64,000 nucleotides of DNA from Streptomyces sp. NBC_00448 (lineage in GTDB: Bacteria > Actinomycetota > Actinomycetes > Streptomycetales > Streptomycetaceae), in contig NZ_CP107913.1 of the NCBI RefSeq assembly GCF_036014115.1, positions 6,937,501 through 7,001,500 of the forward strand. Direction: 5' to 3'. Positions 53,077 through 61,808 of this stretch are shown here, one piece after another (within the stretch, counting starts at the first letter, position 1; each line of letters opens with the position of its first letter). Under the pieces are notes generated by a model. The model did not search any database and was not told where the DNA came from. It was given only the letters and a program-made list of their open reading frames with translations. A program made the position numbers and the translations under genes.

Positions 53077-53934
53077 ATGGCTGAGGGGGACGCGGTACGC
53101 GTACGGGGTCTTCGCAAGCGGTACGGCGACGTCATGGCGGTGGACGGGCTCGACCTGGACATCAGGGCGGGCGAGGTGTTCGGCATCCTCGGGCCCAACG
53201 GTGCCGGAAAGAGCACCACCGTGGAGATCCTCCAGGGTCACCGCTCCCGCGACGAGGGCGAGGTGACCGTCCTGGGCGCCGACCCCGCCACCGCCGACCG
53301 GGCCTGGAAGGCGCAGGTCGGCATCGTATGGCAGGACGAGTCGGCGGTGAGCGAGCTGACCGTCGGTGAGACGGTCCGGCACTTCGCCCGCTACTACCCC
53401 TACCCGCGCGACCCGGCGGAGGTGATCGCGCTGGTCGGGCTCGAAGCGAAGACCGGCAGCCGTGTCAAAGCGCTCTCCGGCGGCCAGCGCCGCCGGCTCG
53501 ACGTGGCCCTCGGCGTGATCAGCGACCCGAGGCTGCTGCTCCTCGACGAGCCCACCACCGGCTTCGCCCCGGTGGCCCGGCGGCAGTTCTGGGAACTGAT
53601 CCGCTCCCTCGCCGACGAGGGCACCACCATCATCCTCACCACGCACTACCTGGAGGAGGCCGAAGCCCTCGCCGACCGGCTCGCCGTGATCACCGCGGGC
53701 AAGGTCGTCGCCGAGGGCGCCCCCGGCACGCTGGCCGGCCGCGCCGACGCCCGCACGACCGTCCACTGGACCGGCCCCGACGGCACCTCGCACGCCGAGG
53801 AGACCGACACCCCGACCCGCGTCGTCACCGAACTCGCCCGCCGCTTCGACGGGGAGATACCCGGACTGCGGGTGACCCAGCCGACCCTTGAGGACGTCTA
53901 CCTGCGACTCATCGGACAGGAGACCCCGCGATGA
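53077..53934 (+). CDS. ABC-2 type exporter ATP-binding subunit
   Basis: 285 residues. Walker A GPNGAGKST, signature ALSGGQRRRL, Walker B LLLLDEPTTGF, H-loop TTHYLEEAE, followed by the C-terminal extension typical of DrrA-like ATPases. ATG 53077. ATGA overlap with the permease gene: together a drug or lipid exporter. No regulator is adjacent. Confidence 0.95.
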   Translation: MAEGDAVRVRGLRKRYGDVMAVDGLDLDIRAGEVFGILGPNGAGKSTTVEILQGHRSRDEGEVTVLGADPATADRAWKAQVGIVWQDESAVSELTVGETVRHFARYYPYPRDPAEVIALVGLEAKTGSRVKALSGGQRRRLDVALGVISDPRLLLLDEPTTGFAPVARRQFWELIRSLADEGTTIILTTHYLEEAEALADRLAVITAGKVVAEGAPGTLAGRADARTTVHWTGPDGTSHAEETDTPTRVVTELARRFDGEIPGLRVTQPTLEDVYLRLIGQETPR

Positions 53935-54935
53935 CCGCGGCGAATGCCCCGACTCCCGCGGGCCACCCCGATCCCGATCCCGATCCCGCGTCCGGTGCCG
54001 GCCCGGGCGCCGGCCTCGGCGCCGACCCAGGCGCCAGTCTCGGCACCGACCCCGGTCCCGCCGAGGGGCGAGGCGCGGGCGGCACCAGCCGGCTGGCCGG
54101 CCGTCGCGGCGGCCACGACGGCACCGCCACCGCACGGCTGCCCGGTGCCTGGCAACTCGGTCTGCACCGGGGCGCGATGGAGATCAAGCTCTTCTTCCGT
54201 CAGCGTGAGCAGGTCGTCTTCACCTTCGCCTTCCCGATCATCTTCCTCTTTCTCTTCGCCTCGATCTTCAGCGACAACATGAAGAACACGGGCACCAGCG
54301 CCTCCCAGTACTACGTCACCTCGATGATCGCCTCCGGCATCATGTCGACCAGCTTCCAGTCACTGGGCATCTCGATCGCGATCGAGCGGGACGAGAAGGT
54401 GTTGCGGCGGCTGCGCGGCACCCCGATGCCCCCGGCCGCGTACTTCCTCGGCAAGATCTGGCTGGTCTTGACCACTGGCATCTTCGAAACTGCGATCCTC
54501 CTCGTCTTCGGCACCACCGTGTACGGCGTGGACCTGCCCTCCACGCCCGTCAAGTGGCTGACCTTCGGTTGGGTGTTCGTCCTGGGCATCACCGGATGCG
54601 CGCTGCTCGGCATCGCGATCAGCAGCGTGCCGAAGTCCGGACGCAGCGCCACCTCCGTGGTGGTCCTGCCCTTCCTGGTGCTCCAGTTCATCTCCGGTGT
54701 CTACATCCTCATTGACACGATTCCGAACTGGATGCTCACTGTCGGCTCCTTCTTCCCGCTCAAGTGGCTCTGCCAGGGGCTGCGCGGGGTCTTCCTACCG
54801 CAGGCCGCCGCCGCCCTCGAACCGGCGGGCGCCTGGGAGTTCGGCCGTACCGCCCTGGTCCTCGCCGCGTGGTGCGTCGGCGGCCTCCTGCTGTGCCTGT
54901 TCACCTTCCGCTGGAAGAACCGCAACGACGCGTGA
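53931..54935 (+). CDS. ABC-2 type exporter permease subunit
   Basis: 334 residues. A Pro/Asp/Gly-rich head with DPDPDPASG repeats (about 1-70) precedes six helices of the ABC2_membrane type (VVFTFAFPIIFLFLFASIF to LLLCLFTFRW). Internal motif RRLRGTPMPPAAYFLGK is characteristic. ATG in the ATGA overlap at 53931. The repetitive head is unusual for the family and probably cytoplasmic. Confidence 0.93.
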   Translation: MTAANAPTPAGHPDPDPDPASGAGPGAGLGADPGASLGTDPGPAEGRGAGGTSRLAGRRGGHDGTATARLPGAWQLGLHRGAMEIKLFFRQREQVVFTFAFPIIFLFLFASIFSDNMKNTGTSASQYYVTSMIASGIMSTSFQSLGISIAIERDEKVLRRLRGTPMPPAAYFLGKIWLVLTTGIFETAILLVFGTTVYGVDLPSTPVKWLTFGWVFVLGITGCALLGIAISSVPKSGRSATSVVVLPFLVLQFISGVYILIDTIPNWMLTVGSFFPLKWLCQGLRGVFLPQAAAALEPAGAWEFGRTALVLAAWCVGGLLLCLFTFRWKNRNDA

Positions 54936-55491
54936 GACGGCGTCTGACCCGAGGAGAACAGGGCGACCTGTGGGTGAAGGAGCCCTCGGCGAAGTCGAGT
55001 TCGGCCGGCCCGCGCGGGATTGCGGTGAGCGGGTGTCGGTGGCGGCGCCGGTGCCGGCGGGATGGAGGGGCCGTGAGGAGGCGCATGGTCGTGTCCGTCC
55101 ATGGACCCGGCGCGTGGCCGTATTCGATCGCGCCTGCGGGAGAGATGCGGAACGCCTGCGGATCGGTGGACGCGGTCCGTTTGCAGTACTGACGGTGATT
55201 CGATTCCATAGCCAGAGACATGGCATCCTCGAATTTCCTTGCTCGCGCGGTGAAAGGGGCCGACGCCGGTCCAGTCCCGAATGGGCGTGCTCCGACCTCG
55301 TTTTCGTCAACGCTACGACCTGCGGCGGGAGTCGTCATCCCCCCACGGGTGGAGTCCGGGTGGAGAAATTTCTCCACCCGGGAATCAACCCGGGGGTGGA
55401 GGACGCGGCGCCGTCATCACCGTACATTTTCGAGCAGCGGGAAATCCCCGCCGGGTCGTCAATTCGCATATAAGCGGAAGGGACAGTCGCC
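54936..55491. other. Long gene-free leader with palindrome
   Basis: About 560 bp between the permease stop and the next start. Contains a 26-bp perfect palindrome at 55356-55381 and three copies of GGGTGGAG. A minus-strand frame in 54901-55377 is open but lacks coding character. Confidence 0.6.
55356..55381. promoter_or_regulatory. 26-bp perfect palindrome in a possible attenuator
   Basis: Half-site CCGGGTGGAGAAA, centred on AAATTT. GGGTGGAG also occurs at 55347-55354 and 55394-55401, so the single CTCCACCC (55372-55379) could pair with any of three partners. Lies 110 bp upstream of the membrane-protein start. It may be a protein-binding site or an RNA switch. Confidence 0.7.
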
Positions 55492-56115
55492 GTGAGCCAG
55501 CTGCGAGGCTTTCTCCCCTGGATCGTGTTCGCCGTCGTGTCGAGTCTCGCCTGGCAGTGGGCGGCGCTTCTGGCGCTGGCCCTGGGCGTGCTCTTTCTGG
55601 TGAAGGACCGCAGGGCGGGAGTGACCGCGGACGCGCAGATATTGGAGTTCGGCACGGTTGCCTACTTCGGTGCGCTGACCGCGGTGGCCTTCGCCGACCC
55701 TCACTCGCCGCTGCGTGATGTCGCCGGCGGACTGTCCTCGGCGTGGCTGGCGCTGATTGCAGCGGTGACGCTGTTGGTGCGGCGGCCGTTCGTCCTGGGC
55801 ATCGCCAAGCGGCATACCGCACCGGAGGTATGGACCACTCCGCTCTTCCGGCGTACCTGCACGGTGCTCACCGGCGCCTGGACGATCGGTTTTACGCTCA
55901 GTGCGGTTGCCACCCTTGCCTGCGAGGCCGCCGGCTCCGGGACTCTGCCCCGGGTCATCGTCCAGGTCCTCGGCTTCGGCCTGCCGGCCGCGTTCACGCG
56001 CTCCTACGTCAAGAAGGTCCGCGATCGCGCCCGCGGCTCTCACGGCTCCCACGTCCCGGCGATAGCCGTCGGCGGCGAGACGACGTTCAGTACTGCCCCG
56101 ACGGCCGGCCGGTGA
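55492..56115 (+). CDS. Hypothetical integral membrane protein
   Basis: 207 residues with five or six helices (FLPWIVFAVVSSLAWQW, AALLALALGVLFLV, GTVAYFGALTAVAFADP, LSSAWLALIAAVTLLV, GAWTIGFTLSAVATLA, VIVQVLGFGLPAAF). A conserved-looking loop RRPFVLGIAKRHTAPEVW lies between helices. GTG 55492 with GGAAGGG upstream. No named family recognised. Confidence 0.85.
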   Translation: MSQLRGFLPWIVFAVVSSLAWQWAALLALALGVLFLVKDRRAGVTADAQILEFGTVAYFGALTAVAFADPHSPLRDVAGGLSSAWLALIAAVTLLVRRPFVLGIAKRHTAPEVWTTPLFRRTCTVLTGAWTIGFTLSAVATLACEAAGSGTLPRVIVQVLGFGLPAAFTRSYVKKVRDRARGSHGSHVPAIAVGGETTFSTAPTAGR

Positions 56116-56154
56116 CGGCCCGGGGGCGGTGTGCTCGCGGTGGTCGTCGTCCCG

Positions 56155-56197
56155 GCACGCTGACGCGCCCCGCCGAGGGCGGGGCGCGTCAGCGTGC
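56155..56197. terminator. Long perfect stem-loop terminator
   Basis: 20-bp perfect stem with a 3-nt loop (core GACGCGCCCCGCC-GAG). Lies between the convergent membrane-protein and chitinase genes, so it serves both. Confidence 0.92.
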
Positions 56198-56223
56198 GGG
56201 GCGCGGGTGGAGCAGGGGCCGGG

Positions 56224-57303
56224 TCAGCAGGAGAGGTTGTTGCCCGCGGGGACGCCGAGGATGGAGGTGAAGTTCTCGTAGGCGTTGACGCGGTCCTGGA
56301 CCTCGGCGGGGTTGCCGCCGTTGCACTCGATGCTGCCGTTGATGCTACGGATGGTCTCGCCGAAGCCGGCGCCGTTGACCATGGCGTCGTGCGGGGTCAT
56401 GGTGCCCGGTCCGGTCTGGGTGTCCCAGTACCAAAGTCCGGTTTTCCAGGAGATGGCGGGATCGGTCTCGACGAGGCTGGGGTTGTCCAGGAGGTCGACG
56501 CCGAGCGCGTCGCCCGCGGCCTTGTAGTTGAAGTTCCAGCTGAGCTGGATAGGGCCGCGCCCGTAGTACGAGTAGGTACCGGCCGGGCAGCCGTAGGGCT
56601 CAGAGGCGCAGTAGTTACCGGACTTGTCGATCTCGGTGACGTAGACGAGGCCGCCGGTCTCGTGGCTGACGTTGGCGAGGAAGGCCGCGGCCTCCTGCTT
56701 CTGGACGGTGTCGCTGCCGGTGGTGGCGAAGCCCGGGTAGGCGCTGAGGGCGGCGGTGAGGCCGGCGTAGGTGTAGAAGGAGTTCCGGTTCGGGAACATC
56801 TGGTTGAACTGCGCCTCGCTGACCACGAATGCGCCGTTGGTCGGGGGCGTGGTGCCGCCACCGCCGGAGCAGCTGTACGGGCTCCAGTACCAGGTGCTGA
56901 TGGTCGGGTCGTAGCCCGGGTTGTCGTGGGTGGCGATGTAGTCGCTGCCGTTGGTGTACTGCACGATGTCGCCGGTGACGTAGTTCTGGCCCGCGACCCA
57001 GGCGGGGTAGCTGCAACTGTCGTTGCCGCCGGTCGAGCCGCCGGTGCCGCCGCCTGAGTTGCCGCAGGCGCCCTGGTCGGCCCAGACGTCTGCGGAACCG
57101 GGGGTCTCGCCCTGGGTCCACCACTTCGCCGACCAGTTGTGCGCGTTGTAAGAGGCGGTTTGGCCGCCCGTATAGACAGAGGAGGAACTCCAGGCGGCGG
57201 CGCAGTCCGTGGCTGAAGCGGAGGATGCGAAGGGGACCATGACCGCCAGGCCGACCGCGACCGCGAGCGCGGTGAGGAAGGCGATGAACCGTTGTCTCGA
57301 CAC
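56224..57303 (-). CDS. Secreted GH19 chitinase with two CBM5/12 modules
   Basis: 359 residues. Signal peptide (FLTALAVAVGLAVMVPFASSASA), two chitin-binding type 5/12 modules (about 33-80 and 95-145, CSYPAWVAGQNYVTGDIVQY), a Gly/Thr linker, then a GH19 domain. Catalytic Glu in AFLANVSHETGGL, substrate region YYGRGPIQLSWNFNY. Start GTG 57303 has AGGAG 7 nt upstream. A DasR-like site overlaps the -35 region, the common control of streptomycete chitinases. Confidence 0.95.
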   Translation of the reverse strand: MSRQRFIAFLTALAVAVGLAVMVPFASSASATDCAAAWSSSSVYTGGQTASYNAHNWSAKWWTQGETPGSADVWADQGACGNSGGGTGGSTGGNDSCSYPAWVAGQNYVTGDIVQYTNGSDYIATHDNPGYDPTISTWYWSPYSCSGGGGTTPPTNGAFVVSEAQFNQMFPNRNSFYTYAGLTAALSAYPGFATTGSDTVQKQEAAAFLANVSHETGGLVYVTEIDKSGNYCASEPYGCPAGTYSYYGRGPIQLSWNFNYKAAGDALGVDLLDNPSLVETDPAISWKTGLWYWDTQTGPGTMTPHDAMVNGAGFGETIRSINGSIECNGGNPAEVQDRVNAYENFTSILGVPAGNNLSC

Positions 57304-57358
57304 GTGCCACTCCTTGTGGGGGTGCGAAGTGGGACCGGAGTCAGCACTCAAACGGAAA

Positions 57359-57390
57359 TGGTCTGAACCTGTCAATAGTCCAGACCAATT
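57359..57390 (-). promoter_or_regulatory. DasR-like sites flanking the chitinase -35
   Basis: On the minus strand TTGGTCTGGAC and GGTTCAGACCA flank TTGACA (57370-57375), with a spaced TTGAGT-like -10 about 18 nt on. This is the direct-repeat/dre layout known from streptomycete chitinase promoters. Confidence 0.75.
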
Positions 57391-57473
57391 CTGAGGGGTC
57401 GATGGGAGGTCCAACGGAGAGGAATCGGCCCGGTGTTCACCCATGGGTGCCCGGTGCTGCCCGTGGGAGAGTC

Positions 57474-57977
57474 CTACTCGGCGGGTGAGGGGAGTGGAAG
57501 GGGGCGTGGCGGGACCGGGGTCGCCACGACGAGGGATGTGGTGGTCTGGCCGTAGAGGAGGAACTCGTCGAGGTCGGCTTCGAGGCCGTCGATGGTCGCC
57601 GTGTGGATCTTCAGCAGCAGGCAGTCCTCGCCGGTGAGCCGGTGGCTTTCGCTGACCTGTTCGTGGTCGGTCGCGAGGGCCATCAGGTTGGGCAGTTGTC
57701 CGGGGCCGGGCCGTACCCGTACCAGGGCGGTGACGGGCAGGCCGAGTGCCGATGGGTCGACGGCCATGCGGAAGCCGGTGATGACGCCGTCCTCCTCCAA
57801 CCGGCGCACCCGGTCGGTGACGGCGGGCGCCGACATGCCGACGATGCGGGCGAGGGCGGACATGGGCAGGCGTGGGTTGCGGTGGAGTTCGGCGAGGAGT
57901 CTGACGTTCATCTCGTCCAGGGCCGGGTGTGGCTCGCCAAAGGAAATCCGCCTCTTCTTCTTGGATTTTCCAGGCAC
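57474..57977 (-). CDS. Lrp/AsnC-family transcriptional regulator
   Basis: 167 residues. HTH LLAELHRNPRLPMSALARIV with GMSAPAVTDRVRRLEEDGVI, then an ACT-like AsnC ligand domain (TALVRVRPGPGQLPNLMALA). GTG 57977 has AGGAG nearby. Divergent from an aldo-keto-reductase/EamA locus; such regulators often control nearby exporters, here broken. Confidence 0.93.
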   Translation of the reverse strand: MPGKSKKKRRISFGEPHPALDEMNVRLLAELHRNPRLPMSALARIVGMSAPAVTDRVRRLEEDGVITGFRMAVDPSALGLPVTALVRVRPGPGQLPNLMALATDHEQVSESHRLTGEDCLLLKIHTATIDGLEADLDEFLLYGQTTTSLVVATPVPPRPLPLPSPAE

Positions 57978-58095
57978 ATTCGCTCCTAGGGCTTCAATAT
58001 CGGCTTCAACGGAAGCCCGGTGCAGAGGAGAATAGCCGGGCGGTCAAGGTCGTAAACAGCGAATACGACGCCATTTCGGCGGGACAAGGGGAAGC

Positions 58096-59070
58096 ATGCG
58101 GTATTCGCGCGTCGGGTTGTCCGGCCTGGTGGTGTCGCGGGTCGGGCTGGGGATGATGAGTTACGGCGACACCTCGCGCCGCGCCTGGCACCTGGACGCC
58201 GACGCGGCGCTGCCCCTGGTGCGGGCGGCGGCGGAGGCGGGCGGGACGTTCTTCGACACCGCGGACATGTACGACCAGGGCGCGAGTGAGGAGGTCACCG
58301 GCACTCTGCTGCGCGAGGTCTTCGGCTCCCGCGACGACTATGTGCTCGCCACGAAGGTGTACTTCCCGATGGGCGACGCGCCGACCTCGCGGGGCCTGCC
58401 CCGCAAGCACCTGCACGCCGCGGTGGACGCGTCGTTGCGCCGGCGGGGCACCGACCACATCGACCTGTACCAAATTCACCGATGGGACGACGCGACCCCG
58501 ATCGAGGAGACGATGTGCGCCCTCGACGAACTCGTGCGGGCGGGAAAGGTCCGATATCCGGGGGCATCCAGCGTGTACGCGTGGCAGTTCGCCAAGGCGC
58601 AGTACACCGCCCGGGCCCACGGGTGGAGCGGATTCGTGTCGATGCAGAACCTCTACAACCTCGCCTACCGCGAGGAGGAGCGGGAGATGATCCCGCTCTG
58701 CCGCGACCTCGGCGTGCTGCCCTACAGCCCGCTCGCCCGCGGGTTCCTGACCGGCAGCCGCACCCGTGGCGGTGGACGTAGCACGGTCCGGTGCCGCAGC
58801 GACCCGCTGGCCGTCGACCGGCTGCCGTTGTCGACGGTGGGGGCGATCGAGTTCCTCGGGGTGGTCGTCCTGGCCCTCGTCGGGAGCCACAGCGGCCGCA
58901 ACCTCGCCGCGCTCGCCCTGGCCGTCGGTGGGGTGGCGGTTCTCACCGATGTACGCCTGGCCGGTGAGCGCCTCGGGTTCGGATACGCCTTCGCCAACTG
59001 CGTCGGTTTCATGCTCTACATGGTCCTCGGCCACCGGATCGCGACGACCGGGCCCGGTTGGCGAACGTGA
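58096..59070 (+). pseudogene. Chimera of aldo/keto reductase N-part and EamA permease part
   Basis: 324-residue open frame. Residues 1 to about 228 are an aldo/keto reductase (FFDTADMYDQGASEEV, LATKVYF, HIDLYQIHRWDDATPIEET) that stops being one after ARGFLTGSRTRGGG. From about 236 it reads LAVDRLPLSTVGAIEFLGVV, RNLAALALAVGGVAVLTDVR and AYAFANCVGFMLYMVLGHRI-like helices of the middle of an EamA/DMT permease, ending out of frame at 59070. A deletion has joined the two. The reductase lacks about 90 C-terminal residues. Confidence 0.7.
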
Positions 59071-59095
59071 CCCGGGCGAGCGGCGGAGCAGTGCG

Positions 59096-59449
59096 ATGGC
59101 GGGGATCGACCAGCTCGGCGCGTGCATGGTCGTCGCCGCGGTGGTGGCCACCCCGTTCGGGATCGGCGACGCCGGCACCGCCTTCGTCCACCCGCTGTGG
59201 CTGCTGTGGCTGCTGTGGGGGATCGGGGTGGGAGTCTGCTCCTCCGTCATTCCCTACGCCAGCGATCAGTTGGCCATGGCCCGGCTGCCGCGGTCCGTCT
59301 TGGCCTTCCTGCTGGCGCTGCTGCCCGCGTCGTCCACTGTGATCGGGCTGGTCGTGCTTGGCCAGATACCCACCTGGCGCGACATCATCGGTGTGGCCAC
59401 GGTGATCGCCGGTGTTGCGATACGCCAGGAGCAGCCGGACACGTCATGA
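59096..59449 (+). pseudogene. C-terminal fragment of the same EamA permease
   Basis: 117 residues in another frame continue the permease: IDQLGACMVVAAVVATPFGI, GVCSSVIPYASDQLAMARLP, LLALLPASSTVIGLVVLGQI. ATG 59096 has GGAG 7 nt upstream, so it could be translated alone, but as half a transporter it is probably nonfunctional. Confidence 0.7.
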
Positions 59450-59537
59450 CCGGGGTCGGGGTCGGGGCCGGTTCAGGTCTCGCCGGGGCGTGGGCTCCCG
59501 CGGTTCCGGCCCGGTAGGTCGCGCAGACAGGAGCAGT

Positions 59538-60095
59538 ATGCAGACCACGCAGCGCGCGCAGGAGGAGGACGGGTGGCCGGACGTCCCCGGCGACACCGCA
59601 CTCACCATCAAGGTTCCCGAGGCGGACCCGCTGGTCCGGGCCGGGTTCCCCGCGCATGTGACCGTGCTCTACCCGTTCCTGCACGAGAGCCGCATCGACG
59701 CGCGAGTCCACCGTGAACTGGCCGAACTGTTCGCCGGGCACGACGCGTTCACCCTGACGTTCGGCGAGTTCGGACGCTATCCCGGCGTGCTCTACCTCGA
59801 CCCGTGGCCGCACGACCCGGTGGTCGCGCTGACCAAGGACCTCACGCGGCGCTGGCCCGAAGCGCTGCCGTACCGGGGGATCTTCGGTCCGGGGCCCGGC
59901 CCGCACCTGACGGTCGCGGTCAGCGACGACCCCGCGGACTCCGGCGCCGCGCACGACGCGTGCGAGGCCGAACTCGCCGCGTCCCTGCCGCTGACCAGCC
60001 ACGTCCGCGCGGTCCACCTGATCGTCTGGGACGGAGCACGCTGGCGGGACCGTACCGCGTACGACCTTACGAGGCCGGTCAGCTGTCGCGCTTGA
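59538..60095 (+). CDS. 2H phosphoesterase / 2'-5' RNA ligase-like protein
   Basis: 185 residues. The two HxT motifs are HVTVLYPF and HLTVAVSD in the usual bilobal arrangement. Function in bacteria uncertain (cyclic phosphodiesterase or ligase). ATG 59538 with AGGAG 4 nt upstream. Its end overlaps the convergent XRE gene by 17 bp. Confidence 0.88.
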   Translation: MQTTQRAQEEDGWPDVPGDTALTIKVPEADPLVRAGFPAHVTVLYPFLHESRIDARVHRELAELFAGHDAFTLTFGEFGRYPGVLYLDPWPHDPVVALTKDLTRRWPEALPYRGIFGPGPGPHLTVAVSDDPADSGAAHDACEAELAASLPLTSHVRAVHLIVWDGARWRDRTAYDLTRPVSCRA

Positions 60096-61632
60096 TCCAG
60101 TCGCTGCCGCCGTTGGGGTAGTCGTAGCCGGGGCGGTCGACGTCTGCGCTGGTGTGGAAGGGGGTGCCCTTGTCGTTGATGCTGATCGTGCCGCTGCGGG
60201 TGCCGCTGGACCAGTCCAGGCTCAGGTCCCAGCGGACGTCGTGCGCCTTGGTGTGCGCAGTGACGTAGAAGACCTCCGGGTCGGACTCGCTGACCTTGTA
60301 GGGGAAGTTGCGCTGACCGTTCAGGACCGTGGCCGTGGGGCTGCCGTTGTCGAGGTCGATGTCGAAGGTCTTGACGTCCACGCCGCCACCGCAGCCGACC
60401 CCCATCGAGTAGTCGTTCCAGGCGAGCGGGGCGCCGCTGCTGATGGCGCGTACGTGCAGCGCCTGCAGGACGACGGTGTCCGAGCCGGTGCCCTGGATGG
60501 TGAGGGCGATCCGCTGCTCGCCCGAGGAGACCCCGCCGTACGCGGCGGCCCATCGCGGCGCGTCCTGCTCGTTCCCGGGCGGGCCGACCTGCGCGGGCGC
60601 GCTGTCGACGAGGAAGTGCTGGCGGCACGGATCGTCGAAGGCGTAGGGGCGGACGCCGACGGTGAGCGGGGTGCCCTTGCTGCTGCTCCCGGTGGGCGTC
60701 GACTTCGCGCCCTGGGTGGTCACGCCCTGCGGGGCACCGGACGTGCCGCTGCTCGCGGGGGTCGACGGCGACGCGGACCGGGTGTGCCGAGACCCGGTCG
60801 GCGACGGGGTGGTGGACGGCGCCTTCGCGTCGGCCGTGTCGCTGCTCGCGGTGGCGCCGACGGCCTGCTGGTCACGGGCGTTGTCGCCGGCCCGGTCCCA
60901 TGGGTGTGCGACGAGCGCCGTGGTCGCGAGCACGGCGGCCGCCGCGGCGGAGGCGATCAGCGCGTTGCGGCGCCGCCGCGGCGACGAGGGGCCACGCGGC
61001 AGCCGCACGACGACCTGGCCGTCCGGCTCGTCCGGCCCGCCGTCCCCGTCCTGCGCGGGTCCCGCTGTCAGTCCTGGTGCGGGCGACGGTCCGGGGGAGG
61101 AGGCGGGAAGTGCCGCGGTACGGTCCGACTCCGCCGCTGATCCGGTGCCCGCCGTCTGCGGCGCCCCTGCCCCGGCCGCGGGATCGGCCCAGCCGGCGCC
61201 CTGAGCTGTGTCCGGGGCCGGTGCCGGGGCGGGGGCCCACGCCGAGTCCGCGGCCGGACCGGCTGCCGCGCCCGCCGCCGCGCCCGCGACCGTACCCGCG
61301 CCGGCGTCACCCGAAGCCGCCGCCTCCGCCCGCGTCGCCGCCGCCTGATCCCCCCTGAGCCTGCGCGCCTCGTCCGCCAGCACCCAGCGCCGATGCAGCT
61401 CCACGAGTTCCTGCGGGGTCGCCCGGCACGCGCGTGCGAGGCGTTCCACCGGCGCGTACTCGTTCGGGACCGCGGTCCCGTTGCAGTAGCGGTGCAGCGT
61501 CGACGTGCTCATGTGCAGCCGCTTGGCCAGCCCCCCGTAGCTCAGTCCCGAGCGGTCCTTGAGCTCGCGCAGAAGCGTCGCGAACTGGTCCGTCTCCCTG
61601 GCTCCTGCCGCACCCGACACCCGTGCCTCCAT
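60079..61632 (-). CDS. Membrane-anchored XRE-type regulator
   Basis: 517 residues. HTH at about 15-75 (ELKDRSGLSYGGLAKRLHMS), a long Ala/Pro linker, one transmembrane helix (about 224-243, NALIASAAAAAVLATTALVA), a Ser/Thr-rich linker and an extracytoplasmic domain (about 320-517) with a Cys pair. This one-component design with outside sensor is common in streptomycetes. ATG 61632. Divergent from the DUF4232-like lipoprotein. Confidence 0.88.
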   Translation of the reverse strand: MEARVSGAAGARETDQFATLLRELKDRSGLSYGGLAKRLHMSTSTLHRYCNGTAVPNEYAPVERLARACRATPQELVELHRRWVLADEARRLRGDQAAATRAEAAASGDAGAGTVAGAAAGAAAGPAADSAWAPAPAPAPDTAQGAGWADPAAGAGAPQTAGTGSAAESDRTAALPASSPGPSPAPGLTAGPAQDGDGGPDEPDGQVVVRLPRGPSSPRRRRNALIASAAAAAVLATTALVAHPWDRAGDNARDQQAVGATASSDTADAKAPSTTPSPTGSRHTRSASPSTPASSGTSGAPQGVTTQGAKSTPTGSSSKGTPLTVGVRPYAFDDPCRQHFLVDSAPAQVGPPGNEQDAPRWAAAYGGVSSGEQRIALTIQGTGSDTVVLQALHVRAISSGAPLAWNDYSMGVGCGGGVDVKTFDIDLDNGSPTATVLNGQRNFPYKVSESDPEVFYVTAHTKAHDVRWDLSLDWSSGTRSGTISINDKGTPFHTSADVDRPGYDYPNGGSDWIKRDS

Positions 61633-61808
61633 TTCGCAGTGTCCCGTTCCAGCGTTCCAGGGGCACCGTGTTCCCCCTGCTCAGAGCGGTGTTCTGCGTT
61701 CCAGTGTCCCCAACTGTCCGCCGCGCGTGGCGGTTGGGACGGATCTCCCCACAAGCTCCCCTCATCCAAGCACTCCGACCACCAGAACCGCGAAAGAGGC
61801 ACGACCTC

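Noticed and set aside
54901-55377. Minus-strand frame in the leader before the membrane protein
   Set aside because: Overlaps the ABC permease end, low-complexity Arg-rich end, no domain and weak start.
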